Assembly (NCBI RefSeq): GCF_004341035.1
Contig: NZ_SLXK01000021.1
Span: 1 to 64,000, forward strand
From: Scopulibacillus darangshiensis
Lineage (GTDB): Bacteria; Bacillota; Bacilli; Bacillales; Sporolactobacillaceae
Reading direction: 5' to 3'
DNA length: 64,000 nucleotides
Shown: positions 16,631-25,525 of the stretch, in pieces
How positions within the stretch are numbered: the first letter of the stretch is position 1
How the letters are laid out: each line of letters opens with the position of its first letter
Translations under genes and position numbers: made by a program
Notes under the pieces: generated by a model
Told to the model about the DNA's origin: nothing
Database searches by the model: none
The model's input: the letters and a program-made list of their open reading frames with translations, nothing else

Positions 16631-17731
16631 ATGAGTGAAAAATTAAGAATAGCGATTATTGGCTGCGGCGGGATTGCGAATGGAAAGCATATGCCAAGCC
16701 TTTCCAAGATAGACCAGGTTGAAATGAGCGCTTTTTGCGACATTGTTTTGGAAAAGGCAAAACTTGCGGCACAAGACTACGGGATAGAGAATGCCAAGGT
16801 ATATGAGGACTATAACGAACTGTTACAAGATCCATCCATTGATGTGGTTCATGTCTGTACACCAAATAGTTCACACGCTGATATTTCAGTAGCCGCCTTG
16901 GATGCTGGGAAACATGTCATGTGTGAAAAACCTATGGCGAAAACATCGGAAGAGGCCCTGCGAATGGTTGAAGCCGCCAAGCATTCTGGCAAGAAGCTGA
17001 CCATTGGCTATAATAATCGCTTCAGACCGGACAGCCAATATTTACATAAGGTGGCTGACAAGGGAGACCTAGGAGAGATTTATTATGCCAAGGCTCATGC
17101 GATCCGCCGCCGCGCAGTGCCAACCTGGGGTGTATTCCTTGATGAAGAGAAACAGGGCGGCGGCCCGTTAATTGATATTGGCACCCATGCGTTAGATTTA
17201 ACGCTATGGATGATGAATAATTACAAACCCAAGGTTGTGTTAGGAACAGCCTATCACAAATTAGGGAGTAAAAAAGATGCCGCCAATGCTTGGGGCCCTT
17301 GGGATCCAGAAAAATTTACGGTGGAAGATTCGGCATTTGGATTTATCACGATGGAAAACGGTGCGACCATCGTTTTGGAATCAAGCTGGGCATTGAATTC
17401 ATTAGACGTCGATGAGGCAAAATGCTCCTTAAGCGGCACTGTTGGAGGGGCTGATATGAAGGATGGGCTGCGCATCAATGGGGAAAATCATGGCCAATTA
17501 TTTACAACCAACGTTAAACTAGATTCTGGCGGCGTGGCTTTCTATGATGGAAAACAAGAAAGTGATTCAGATCTGGAAGCCAGACTTTGGATTGAAAGTA
17601 TACTAAATGACACGGAACCTACTGTAAAGCCTGAAGAAGCTCTTGTTGTCACGCAAATTTTAGAAGCAATCTATGAATCTGCCAAAACGGGCAAAGCTGT
17701 TTATTTTAACGAAACGAATGTTTTGTTATGA
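16631..17731 (+). CDS. Gfo/Idh/MocA-family oxidoreductase
   Basis: A 366-aa enzyme with the GCGGIANGKHMPSL nucleotide motif, CEKPMAKT and GGGPLIDIGTHALDLTLW, so the catalytic Lys, Asp and His and the terminal HxxxD are intact. The second domain is the alpha/beta C-terminal fold. GGAGGGAATAACAG precedes ATG 16631. It is probably in one operon with the preceding dehydrogenase under the LacI-type regulator. The substrate is a sugar or cyclitol that the sequence alone does not reveal. Confidence 0.88.
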   Translation: MSEKLRIAIIGCGGIANGKHMPSLSKIDQVEMSAFCDIVLEKAKLAAQDYGIENAKVYEDYNELLQDPSIDVVHVCTPNSSHADISVAALDAGKHVMCEKPMAKTSEEALRMVEAAKHSGKKLTIGYNNRFRPDSQYLHKVADKGDLGEIYYAKAHAIRRRAVPTWGVFLDEEKQGGGPLIDIGTHALDLTLWMMNNYKPKVVLGTAYHKLGSKKDAANAWGPWDPEKFTVEDSAFGFITMENGATIVLESSWALNSLDVDEAKCSLSGTVGGADMKDGLRINGENHGQLFTTNVKLDSGGVAFYDGKQESDSDLEARLWIESILNDTEPTVKPEEALVVTQILEAIYESAKTGKAVYFNETNVLL

Positions 17732-17760
17732 AGCAGTAAAGACGAAGAGGAGAATTGTCA

Positions 17761-17897
17761 TGGCTTTATCTATTCAGATAAGAAACATGGAGAAAAGAAA
17801 CCGGAATAACAATTGGGATGAGGGTATACATTTTATGGCATCGATATTAGCGTATCGGTGCCTATTTTTTATGGACTACCATAGAAAAGTCATGTAG
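17761..17897 (+). pseudogene. remnant start of a third gene of the oxidoreductase operon
   Basis: ATG 17761 has a good ribosome site (GAAGAGGAGAATTGTC) and reads MALSIQIRNMEKRNRN before running into a terminator hairpin within the frame; 45 codons in total. MxLSIQ is how sugar phosphate isomerase/epimerase-like TIM barrels begin, and they often accompany Gfo/Idh/MocA enzymes. The rest is absent, so this reads as a deletion product; the family assignment is tentative. Confidence 0.35.
17837..17870 (+). terminator. rho-independent terminator of the oxidoreductase operon
   Basis: GGCATCGATA (17837-17846) / TATCGGTGCC (17853-17862), with one G-T pair and a 6-base loop, followed by TATTTTTTAT. 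Confidence 0.8.
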
Positions 17898-18139
17898 GGT
17901 TTGAGTTTTAAAGGCAATAGTTTCAACAGAAAATAGAGATCAGTATGCAATAGAGGAAGCCCTCGACTTGTGTTTGGATATTTTCGGTGACGGCATTGCA
18001 AAAAAATAATATGTCATGCTTGGTCTTTTATATTGTACATATTAAGATAAAGGCATTATAGATACTTCTTTTAAGGAAACCAAATAAACTATTATTGATT
18101 ATTTTTTAATAAAGCTATGAAAGAGGGTGAGTGAATATA
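17898..18139 (+). other. intergenic region with a possible coding relic
   Basis: A frame ending at 18009 reads DQYAIEEALDLCLDIFGDGI and stops after two lysines. This resembles the last helix of a TetR-family protein, but no start or HTH is present. I looked for the rifamycin-associated element expected before rph genes and saw none. Confidence 0.3.
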
Positions 18140-20815
18140 ATGGAAAAATATGTGCTGAAATTCAATGAAATAGACAAGTCATATTTACCTTATGCAGGTG
18201 GAAAAGGGGCAAACCTTGGTGAAATGACAAAAGCAGGTTTTCCAGTGCCCCAAGGTTTTTGCTTATCAACATTTGCTTACCGTACGTTTATTCAAACGAG
18301 CAAAGAGATGAGTGATCTGTTTCGCCAGCTGAACCAAGTTCGATATGATGATTTAGAGCAAATTCGTGTATTGGGGCAACGGATTCGGGAACACCTCACA
18401 TCTATTTCCATGCCTGATGATATCAGGTCAGCCGTATTGAAGGCTTGGGAAACAACAGGTAAGGATAAAGCCTATGCCGTTCGCTCAAGTGCGACGGCTG
18501 AGGATTTGCCGACAGCCTCCTTTGCGGGACAGCAGGATACCTATTTGAACGTCTGTGGGCCGGACCAACTTCTCAAAGCTATCCAAAATTGTTGGGCCTC
18601 CCTGTTCACTGATCGGGCCATCTCCTATCGTGCAAAAAATAATTTTGATCACCGTTCTGTTTTTCTATCGGTTGTTGTTCAGGAAATGGTGTTTCCCGAG
18701 GTTTCCGGTATCATGTTTACGGCAGATCCGATCACGGGACATCGTTCAACCATATCCATCGACGCCAGCTTTGGACTGGGGGAAGCCCTCGTATCCGGTT
18801 TGGTTACTGCGGACTTATACCAGGTGCGGTCCGGTGAAATAGTAAAAAAACAGATTTCAAAGAAAGAGAAAGCAATCTATTCTGTTCCCGAAGGGGGAAC
18901 TGTAACTAAGAATCTTCCTTATGAGGAACAAGAGCTGCCGGCATTACCAGAAGATAAAATTCTTGAACTGGCAAGATTGGGCCAGAAAATCGAAGCTTAT
19001 TATGGCTTGGAACAAGACATAGAGTGGGCTTTGGTGGACGGACAGTTTTACATTCTTCAAAGCCGGCCAATCACATCCCTATATCCCATACCACCTGTTG
19101 CAGATCATAAATATCATGTATTTATTAATTTTAACTATATACAGGTCATGACCGACCCAATCAAACCTTTGGCCATATCCATCTTGAGTAACATTACAAA
19201 TTTTTTAAAGGAAAATCCAGACTCTTTAGAAGGTCAATTGCTGCATGGTGCTGGAGGAAGGGCATTTGCCGATTTTACAGGTGCTCTTTCATTAAAACCG
19301 CTTCGAAACCGAATGGTGAAAATACTCAGCGGCATGGATGAATTATTGGCGTCGGCTTTGGCGGAAGCAACGAGCCGAGAACAATTTAGGCAAATTTCCG
19401 TACCAAAGAAGAAAGTCTTTCGAGTTGGCAGAAAAATCGCGCCGATCATCATTCCCGCAGCTTCAAAGGTTGTGAACAACTTGTTTTTTAAAGATCCGGA
19501 AAAAGCGAATCAACATGTGTTAGCTTTTATTGAAAATACTGTTAAGGAAACCGAGAAAAAAGTATTCAGTGTGACCGGTTCGGATCGGATTCGCATGATA
19601 AAACAAGGCATGGGAGCCATGGTGCCAGACGTGCTCTCCAAAATCGCCGTTTATTTAATTACAGGCGTTATCGCTTCAGGAATGCTTGAAAAAATGCTGG
19701 AAAATAAAGTGGGAGATGAACAGGCCGCTCTTTTATTAAGCCAATTATACAAATCATTGCCTGGCAATATCACAACCGAAATGGGTTTGGCGATAGGCGA
19801 CCTTGCAGACGAAGCAAGAAAGTATCCGGAAGTCATCGATTATTTACAACAAGCAAACAGCAGCACTTTTTATGAAGGACTGATGAAGATTCCCGGCGGA
19901 ACCGAATTTAAGCTGCAATTAGAACAGTTTTTGCAAAAATACGGGATGCGATGCGCAGGTGAAATTGATATCACAAAACCGAGATGGCATGAGGATCCCA
20001 CACAGCTCATCCCTTCCATTATCGGCAATATCCGGACAGCATCTCCTGGGGAACATCGAAAAAAATTCAAACAAGGCGAACAGGAGGCAGAATCCGCGGG
20101 GCAGGAGATTGTCTCGCAGTTTCGTTCCTTTGAAAAAAGAAGGGTATCCCGGTTAGTCAATTTGTATCGCCATCTAATGGGGATGAGGGAGCACCACAAA
20201 TTCGCAGTGATTCGAATTCTGTATGTGTACAAACGCGCGATTCTAGATGAAGCGAAAAGCCTCGTAGGAAAAGGCGTATTGCGGCGCGAAGAGGATGTGT
20301 TTTATTTTTCGCTGGAGGAACTTAGCGACTTAATTGAAAACCGTTTTTCAGGGAATGTTCAAGAAACAGAAGAAGACAGAGAAAAGCAGCATGAGTTGAA
20401 TCAGAAGCTAAAATCGCCACGCGTGATGACAAGTGACGGCGAAATGCTTACGGGTAAACGGCGTGATGCAAAAGCACCAAAAGGAGCTATTTTAGGCACC
20501 CCTGTATCTGCCGGAATGGTAGAAGGGGTCGCAAGGGTTGTTCTCAGGCCGGAAGATGCAAAGCTCAGTCCTGGTGAAATACTCGTTGCTCCTTTTACTG
20601 ATCCAGGTTGGACGCCTCTCTTTACCTCGGCGGTCGGGCTCATTACCGATGTCGGAGGAATGATGACACATGGATCGGTTGTTGCCCGTGAGTATGGCAT
20701 TCCAGCCGTTGTAGGCATCGAAAAAGCGACGGAAATCATTAAGGACGGTGCTAACATACGGGTAGATGGGACCAACGGATTTGTGCAAATATTGGACGAT
20801 GTGGCTAGTGAATAG
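18140..20815 (+). CDS. rifampin phosphotransferase-like PEP-synthase family protein
   Basis: 891 aa in three parts. An N-terminal ATP-grasp domain (YAGGKGANLGEMTKAGFPVPQGF, AVRSSATAEDLPTASFAGQQDTYLNV, LVQEMVFPEVSGIMFTADP) is followed by a central substrate-binding region of about 400 aa. The C-terminal phosphohistidine swivelling domain carries DPGWTPLF and GGMMTHGSVVAREYGIPAVVG with the catalytic His. Order and length fit rifampin phosphotransferases (RPH), which inactivate rifamycins with ATP, and the Bacillus YvkC type, whose substrate is not certain. ATG 18140 follows GAGGGTGAG; GTG 18131 is too close to that site. It is a monocistronic gene flanked by relics. Confidence 0.82.
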   Translation: MEKYVLKFNEIDKSYLPYAGGKGANLGEMTKAGFPVPQGFCLSTFAYRTFIQTSKEMSDLFRQLNQVRYDDLEQIRVLGQRIREHLTSISMPDDIRSAVLKAWETTGKDKAYAVRSSATAEDLPTASFAGQQDTYLNVCGPDQLLKAIQNCWASLFTDRAISYRAKNNFDHRSVFLSVVVQEMVFPEVSGIMFTADPITGHRSTISIDASFGLGEALVSGLVTADLYQVRSGEIVKKQISKKEKAIYSVPEGGTVTKNLPYEEQELPALPEDKILELARLGQKIEAYYGLEQDIEWALVDGQFYILQSRPITSLYPIPPVADHKYHVFINFNYIQVMTDPIKPLAISILSNITNFLKENPDSLEGQLLHGAGGRAFADFTGALSLKPLRNRMVKILSGMDELLASALAEATSREQFRQISVPKKKVFRVGRKIAPIIIPAASKVVNNLFFKDPEKANQHVLAFIENTVKETEKKVFSVTGSDRIRMIKQGMGAMVPDVLSKIAVYLITGVIASGMLEKMLENKVGDEQAALLLSQLYKSLPGNITTEMGLAIGDLADEARKYPEVIDYLQQANSSTFYEGLMKIPGGTEFKLQLEQFLQKYGMRCAGEIDITKPRWHEDPTQLIPSIIGNIRTASPGEHRKKFKQGEQEAESAGQEIVSQFRSFEKRRVSRLVNLYRHLMGMREHHKFAVIRILYVYKRAILDEAKSLVGKGVLRREEDVFYFSLEELSDLIENRFSGNVQETEEDREKQHELNQKLKSPRVMTSDGEMLTGKRRDAKAPKGAILGTPVSAGMVEGVARVVLRPEDAKLSPGEILVAPFTDPGWTPLFTSAVGLITDVGGMMTHGSVVAREYGIPAVVGIEKATEIIKDGANIRVDGTNGFVQILDDVASE

Positions 20816-20818
20816 AAC

Positions 20819-21097
20819 TTGTCAACAAAAGAGGCTACAATTAACCTAACCGATTATCCTTATGATTTTCCCAAAGAGATTGATGAAACATGCAACGTTT
20901 GTAAACATAGGAGGCTGTCATTGAAAATGGTAACAATTAGAGAAGAAAAAAATATGATTTTCAAGGAAATAGGTGATGAGAAGTTAAAAGCTGATGTCTG
21001 CTATCCGGCTGAAGCGGAAAAACACCCAGGTATTATCCTCATTCATGGCGGGGCCTGGTTGCAAGGCTACAAAATCAAAGGTGGAACATCCATTTAA
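20819..21097 (+). pseudogene. truncated alpha/beta-hydrolase (esterase) gene
   Basis: After a ribosome site (AGGAGGCTG) the frame from TTG 20922 or ATG 20928 reads DEKLKADVCYPAE and PGIILIHGGAWLQG, the oxyanion-hole HGGxW motif of esterases/lipases, then ends abruptly after about 60 codons. The nucleophile elbow and the acid/histidine residues are absent. An unexplained 34-codon stretch lies upstream in the same frame from TTG 20819, right after the rph-like stop. Confidence 0.6.
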
Positions 21098-21179
21098 GTG
21101 AAACAAAGCTGTTACAGAACCAATCAGGGTACTTACGGAAAATAACGATCTACTTACGAGAATGGGGATGAAGCGTTTT

Positions 21180-21695
21180 ATGAAGGTCGTGGTAAAAGAA
21201 CATAATGAAAAATGGCAGCAAATGTTCAATGAAGAATCGCAAAGGATTAAAGATATCTTTGGTGATGAATGTAAGGCTATTCACCATATAGGCATCACTT
21301 CCGTTAGCGGTCTAAAAGCTAAACCAATCATTGATATGATGCCGGTAGTAAAGCAGATTGAAAAAATCGATTCGTTTAATGAGCAAATGAACGGGATTGG
21401 CTACGAATCCCTGGGTGAGTTTGGCATTAAAGGAAGACGGTATTTTAGAAAGGGCGGGGATAACAGAACACATCAAGTCCATGTATTTCAGGTGGATAAT
21501 AATGAGGATATTAATCGCCATTTAGCTGTAAAAGACTATCTTCTAACGCATGCTGAAGAGGCTAAGCTGTATGGAGATCTAAAAGAGACCCTTGCCAATC
21601 AGTTTCCGAGGGACATTGTGTCTTATATGAATGGCAAGGACCGATTTGTAAAGGAATTAGAAAGAAAGGCACTCCTTTGGTATAAAGGTCTATAG
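21180..21695 (+). CDS. GrpB-family (UPF0157) protein, nucleotidyltransferase-like
   Basis: A 171-aa protein of the GrpB family: HNEKWQQMFNEESQRIKDIFG, HIGITSVSGLKAKPIIDMMPVV (the nucleotidyltransferase GS and D motif) and HQVHVFQVDNNEDINRHLAVKDYL. ATG 21180 follows GGGGATGAAG; ATG 21168 is possible. The function is not established; some relatives are fused to CoaE. It follows the truncated esterase, separated by about 80 bp. Confidence 0.82.
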   Translation: MKVVVKEHNEKWQQMFNEESQRIKDIFGDECKAIHHIGITSVSGLKAKPIIDMMPVVKQIEKIDSFNEQMNGIGYESLGEFGIKGRRYFRKGGDNRTHQVHVFQVDNNEDINRHLAVKDYLLTHAEEAKLYGDLKETLANQFPRDIVSYMNGKDRFVKELERKALLWYKGL

Positions 21696-21715
21696 CGCAA
21701 ATCTTGCCACTCTTC

Positions 21716-22008
21716 TCATTGTCTCCAGACATAAATCAAAAACCGGTTGATGAGCCAAACGGCCGCAAAAGCAATAGCCAAATTGGAATGTCCGGAAGCG
21801 GAAAGGCAGGCGGCGGCTGAAATTAAGAGGATAAATTCTAAAATCAGACGAACTTGCCAGGTGACCGTTACAGACGCGCGCTAATGCCCAGTACAACTTT
21901 TGCGGTCATTCCCGCATCAATCTGAAATCCCCAATAACCAAGTGAAGCAAGCAAACACAACTCTAAGAGAAATCGCAACAATAGATTAGCAGATTTTAAA
22001 ATGATCAT
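21716..22008 (-). pseudogene. YrdB/DUF2568-like membrane protein, frameshifted
   Basis: Minus-strand ATG 22008, preceded by AGAGGTG, opens LLLRFLLELCLLASLGYWGF, the start of YrdB proteins, but stops at 21881 (SARL then stop). The rest of the family pattern appears in another frame: RLILEFILLISAAACLSASG and AVWLINRFLIYVWRQ ending at 21716. About 20 central residues are missing. It is therefore a short deletion with a frameshift. Confidence 0.65.
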
Positions 22009-22086
22009 CAGACTGCACCTCTTTGAAGAGCCTTTGTTCATCCCAATTTATCTCCCCATAACGAGAACGATTCAAGTGTTGATCAT

Positions 22087-22115
22087 AATATATCCGACAG
22101 TAATCTAGGTGTCAA
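22087..22115 (-). promoter_or_regulatory. promoter of the yrdB-like pseudogene
   Basis: On the minus strand, TTGACA (22115-22110), a 17-bp spacer and TATATT (22092-22087) form a consensus-like sigma-A promoter about 80 bp before the start codon. Confidence 0.6.
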
Positions 22116-22219
22116 TCATTACTTTTTGTTTGGAGTTATATCGTTAATGAATTGGTAGAGGTATTTATGTCATTATGGCGAATACCTTTTTAGAACTTTA
22201 ATTATGGGGAGATGTAAAA

Positions 22220-22765
22220 ATGGAAAAGACTGCTTTACTTGTTATTGATGTTCAAAATGCCATGTTTGACGAGTCAGGCCCGATATACGATGGCGAACAG
22301 CTTCTCAAAAATCTTCAGGAATTAATTCATAAGGCGCGTACCGCCGGCGTCCCCGTCTTTTTTGTGCAACATAATGATGAAGAATTCGTCACTGGAACAC
22401 CTGCTTGGGAAATTCATCCGTCTATTGCGCCAAATGAGGAGGAAGTTGTCATCCAAAAAGAAACTCCGGATTCTTTTCATGAAACCGATCTTCATGAAAA
22501 ACTTCAAGCAGAACAAATCCAAAATCTTGTTATTGCCGGAAATGCGACCGATTATTGCGTCGATACGACGACTCGCCGGGCATTTAGTCTCGGCTTTCAT
22601 GTCACACTAGTCAAAGATGCCCACCGGACTTGGGATTCCAATACCCTAAGCGCCAAACAAATCATTGATCATCACAATGAGGTGTTGGGCAATGCTTTTG
22701 CTGACCTTAAGGAAACAAGAGAGGTTGAGTTTTCAATTGATGTCCTTTCAAAAAATAGAGTCTAA
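22220..22765 (+). CDS. isochorismatase-family cysteine hydrolase
   Basis: A 181-aa protein with the catalytic triad of the family: Asp in LLVIDVQNAMF, the helix Lys region, and Cys in AGNATDYCVDTTTRRAFSLGF. The family hydrolyses small amides such as nicotinamide, or isochorismate; the substrate is unknown. ATG 22220 has GGGGAG upstream. It begins a loose run of small plus-strand genes. Confidence 0.85.
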   Translation: MEKTALLVIDVQNAMFDESGPIYDGEQLLKNLQELIHKARTAGVPVFFVQHNDEEFVTGTPAWEIHPSIAPNEEEVVIQKETPDSFHETDLHEKLQAEQIQNLVIAGNATDYCVDTTTRRAFSLGFHVTLVKDAHRTWDSNTLSAKQIIDHHNEVLGNAFADLKETREVEFSIDVLSKNRV

Positions 22766-22846
22766 AAAAGTGTCAGAAGCAACAAAGCGAGTAAAAAAGG
22801 TAGCATCTCTTTTTAATAGAATGCAATTTACGAGGAGAGTGACGCA

Positions 22847-23365
22847 TTGGAGAGAAGATCATTGCAAATGACTCCGTTACCTGAATATGAAGAAGAAATT
22901 GGCCGCTGGCTATGGGCTTTGGAAGATATCCGCAGTACGCTTATAACAGGATTAAAGGACGCGGACTGGCGGATACTCGACACCAAAATTGATGAAAGGC
23001 AAACAATTGGTTCACTATTGTATCACATTGCGTTAATCGAGGCGGATTGGTTATATGAAGAAGTCCTTTGTTCGGAATGGGACCCGCTCATTCGCTTACT
23101 GTTTCCGTTAAATGTCCGCTCTGAAGATGGCTCTTTAACACACTTTGAAGGGGAGAGCATAGAAGAGCATGTTTACCGTCTTGATATGGTTCGGGAGGTA
23201 TTTCTTTCCCACTTTCTGTCAATGGACTTAACCGATTGGCGTACGTCGAGGGTGCTTGAAAAGTATGACGTCACGCCCGAGTGGGTCGTTTACCATTTGA
23301 TTGAGCATGAATCCCATCATAGGGGCCAGATTTTTCAAATGCTCAGGGAATTGCAGAGGAAATAG
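22847..23365 (+). CDS. DinB-family protein
   Basis: A 172-aa four-helix-bundle protein with histidine metal ligands in IGSLLYHIALIEADWLYEE and HLIEHESHHRGQIFQMLREL. TTG 22847 is the start, with GAGGAGAGTGACG upstream. DinB-like proteins include thiol transferases using bacillithiol and metal-dependent hydrolases. The neighbours (VOC, YciI, APH) are of resistance or detoxification type. Confidence 0.82.
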   Translation: MERRSLQMTPLPEYEEEIGRWLWALEDIRSTLITGLKDADWRILDTKIDERQTIGSLLYHIALIEADWLYEEVLCSEWDPLIRLLFPLNVRSEDGSLTHFEGESIEEHVYRLDMVREVFLSHFLSMDLTDWRTSRVLEKYDVTPEWVVYHLIEHESHHRGQIFQMLRELQRK

Positions 23366-23426
23366 AAAACCAATTTGATGGCCTTTGTGCTTCTGACATT
23401 TTATTTTACTGAACGGTGAAGGGGAA

Positions 23427-23936
23427 ATGAAGATGGCGGAGAAATTAAACAAAGTAAAACCGATTCCAGACGGCTATAACACAGTCACCCCCTGGATTAT
23501 CACTAGGGACACAGAAGAGCTCATTGATTTTATAAAAGAAGCTTTTAACGGGCACGGCGACTTTTTGGTTCATAACGAAGACGGCACGATCGGACATGCA
23601 GAAATTCGAATTGGCGGCTCGGTTGTGATGATGTTTGACGCGGGCAAAGAATGGCCAGAGACACCGGGCTTTCTCCGATTGTACGTTGAAGATGGTGATG
23701 CTGTGTACGAGCAAGCACTGAAGGCTGGTGCTGCCCCTATAACAGAGATGACAAACCTTTTCTGGGGTGACCGAGTCGGCCGTGTCCGCGACCCGTTGGG
23801 AAACATCTGGTGGATTCAAACAAGGGTGGAGGACCTGGATCAAGAAGAGGCGGAAAAACGCTCTAAGCAAAAAGAGTATATCGAAGCCATGAAGTATGTT
23901 CAGAACTCCTTAACCACCGCCCTAAAAATGAAATAA
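23427..23936 (+). CDS. VOC-family (PhnB-like) protein
   Basis: A 169-aa VOC protein of the PhnB-like subgroup: TVTPWIITRDTEELIDFIKEAF at the start, GHAEIRIGGSVVMMFDAG and RVRDPLGNIWWIQTRVEDL near the end. GGGGAAATGAAG precedes the ATG. It is likely transcribed with the flanking small genes. No ligand can be assigned. Confidence 0.8.
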   Translation: MKMAEKLNKVKPIPDGYNTVTPWIITRDTEELIDFIKEAFNGHGDFLVHNEDGTIGHAEIRIGGSVVMMFDAGKEWPETPGFLRLYVEDGDAVYEQALKAGAAPITEMTNLFWGDRVGRVRDPLGNIWWIQTRVEDLDQEEAEKRSKQKEYIEAMKYVQNSLTTALKMK

Positions 23937-23991
23937 TCTGAGGTCATTTATCCTGTTGGTAAAATCGAAAATCAGAGTGGGAGTTGGCACC

Positions 23992-24282
23992 GTGTTTATC
24001 GTTCTTTTAAAATATATCAAACCACTAAGCGCAGTCGACGAATTTATTCAGGAGCACACAGAATTCCTTGATAAGCATTATAAGAGAAAGGAGATTGTAT
24101 TCTCCGGTCGGCGCGAACCTAGAACGGGCGGCATTATGCTCGTTAATTTGAATGACGCGGATGCTGTGAAAGAAATGATTGCAGAAGATCCCTTTTATAA
24201 AAACGACATTGCTGAGTATGACATCATTAAGTTCACACCGACGAAATATGATGAAGCGTTCTCATCATTTATAAATAACTGA
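23992..24282 (+). CDS. YciI-family protein
   Basis: A 96-aa ferredoxin-like-fold protein with the His-Asp dyad pattern of YciI: AVDEFIQEHTEFLDKHY and GGIMLVNLNDADAVKEMIAEDPFYK. GTG 23992 follows GAGTGGGAG; the frame extends further up without a better start. The function of YciI is unresolved. Confidence 0.78.
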   Translation: MFIVLLKYIKPLSAVDEFIQEHTEFLDKHYKRKEIVFSGRREPRTGGIMLVNLNDADAVKEMIAEDPFYKNDIAEYDIIKFTPTKYDEAFSSFINN

Positions 24283-24294
24283 TGGAGGATAATT

Positions 24295-25263
24295 ATGAAA
24301 GAAAACTGGGAAAGGATGAAACCGGCTCGTCTACTATCTGTGCAAGAGATTGAAGAGATGCTGCAAGCTTTTATGCCAGGAAAAAGCCTTAAGTCTACTG
24401 AAGTTTTAGGTGGAGGCTTCAGCAATTCAAATTATAAATTGCAAATAGACTCATTAGATCATCCGTTGGTTCTTAGGGTATGCAACCAAAACATTTGCCA
24501 GGTTGAAGATGCCTTGCACGGCAGATTGCACAAGCACATGCCTGTTCCGGAAATCTATTATAGTGAATGTAATGGGGAAAAATCGTTTGCCGTTATGGAA
24601 TGGAAGGAAGGGATTCAGCTTAAAGGTGTGATGTATAGCGGCGATGTTAAGCCGATAAGACAATCGGCTTTTTCTGCCGGCTATTGGCTGTCTGAAATAA
24701 GGAAACACATGTTCCCAAGATCCGGATTTTTCAATGGAGCATTAGACATAAACGAACCACTGAAAATAAAGCCTGATACTTTTCATACGCTCATGGAGCA
24801 ATTTTTAATTGATGGTCATACAAGTCACTGGCTGGGAAGCGAGCTGACGAGCAAATTATGGGATTTTATCCGGACGAATAAGCACCTTTTGGAAGATATC
24901 GATCCTGCGCCTGCTCTTGTACATAGTGATTACAATGGGTTAAATATACTAGTCTCGGAAGATAACTCTCAAGTAACCGGGATTCTTGACTGGGAATTTG
25001 CATTCGCCGGCCCGGTCTATGTTGATATTGGCAACATGCTGCGGTATGAGAATATCCCTCATTTTGCCGAATTTGAACATGCCTTTATTGAAGGCTTGCA
25101 GTCGGGCGGTATCGTACTGCACGATGAGTGGAAAAAGGTCGCAAAGCTGGTTGACCTCATTGCCTTGTGCAGTTTGCTTAATAATCGTCACGGCGGAATC
25201 AATAGGGTCCGTGACATTAAGCAATTAATCACGCAAACGATGGAAAATTGGGGTGGTTATTGA
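24295..25263 (+). CDS. aminoglycoside phosphotransferase-family kinase
   Basis: A 322-aa protein-kinase-like APH fold protein. The ATP loop LGGGFSNSNYKL is near residue 42, the catalytic HSDYNGLNIL (HGDxxxxN type) is near residue 211, and DWEFAFAGPVYVDIGNMLR holds the metal-binding Asp. Family members phosphorylate aminoglycosides, homoserine, choline or other small molecules. Its place in this run suggests a resistance or detoxification role, but that is inference. Confidence 0.85.
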   Translation: MKENWERMKPARLLSVQEIEEMLQAFMPGKSLKSTEVLGGGFSNSNYKLQIDSLDHPLVLRVCNQNICQVEDALHGRLHKHMPVPEIYYSECNGEKSFAVMEWKEGIQLKGVMYSGDVKPIRQSAFSAGYWLSEIRKHMFPRSGFFNGALDINEPLKIKPDTFHTLMEQFLIDGHTSHWLGSELTSKLWDFIRTNKHLLEDIDPAPALVHSDYNGLNILVSEDNSQVTGILDWEFAFAGPVYVDIGNMLRYENIPHFAEFEHAFIEGLQSGGIVLHDEWKKVAKLVDLIALCSLLNNRHGGINRVRDIKQLITQTMENWGGY

Positions 25264-25352
25264 AAAGCTAAAATGTTCAGCAACGAAAAAATAACTTATC
25301 AAAAAGCCCTATTATTTCAGTAATGGTGGGGCCGTTTGTTTTAAATAATACT

Positions 25353-25380
25353 GCGCTCATAATGCATATGAGCGCTTTTT
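25353..25380 (+). terminator. rho-independent terminator
   Basis: GCGCTCAT (25353-25360) / ATGAGCGC (25368-25375) with a 7-base loop, then TTTTT. It ends the 22-25 kb run. Bases 25264-25525 hold no gene apart from this. Confidence 0.8.
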
Positions 25381-25525
25381 CGCAAGAAGCCTTTAATTCA
25401 GTGGAGGGCATTGCAAGTTTTTCCTGAGGAAGTGTTATTTAGACCGGGCACATTGGAACTGAATTTTTCATGATAATTTTTTATGGATTGGATAAAAATA
25501 GCGCTAGGAAAGGAGGGATGTTCGA

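Noticed and set aside
21690-21896. 68-aa minus-strand ORF
   Set aside because: Its frame is not that of the yrdB-like pseudogene, whose recognisable segments lie in the other two minus frames.
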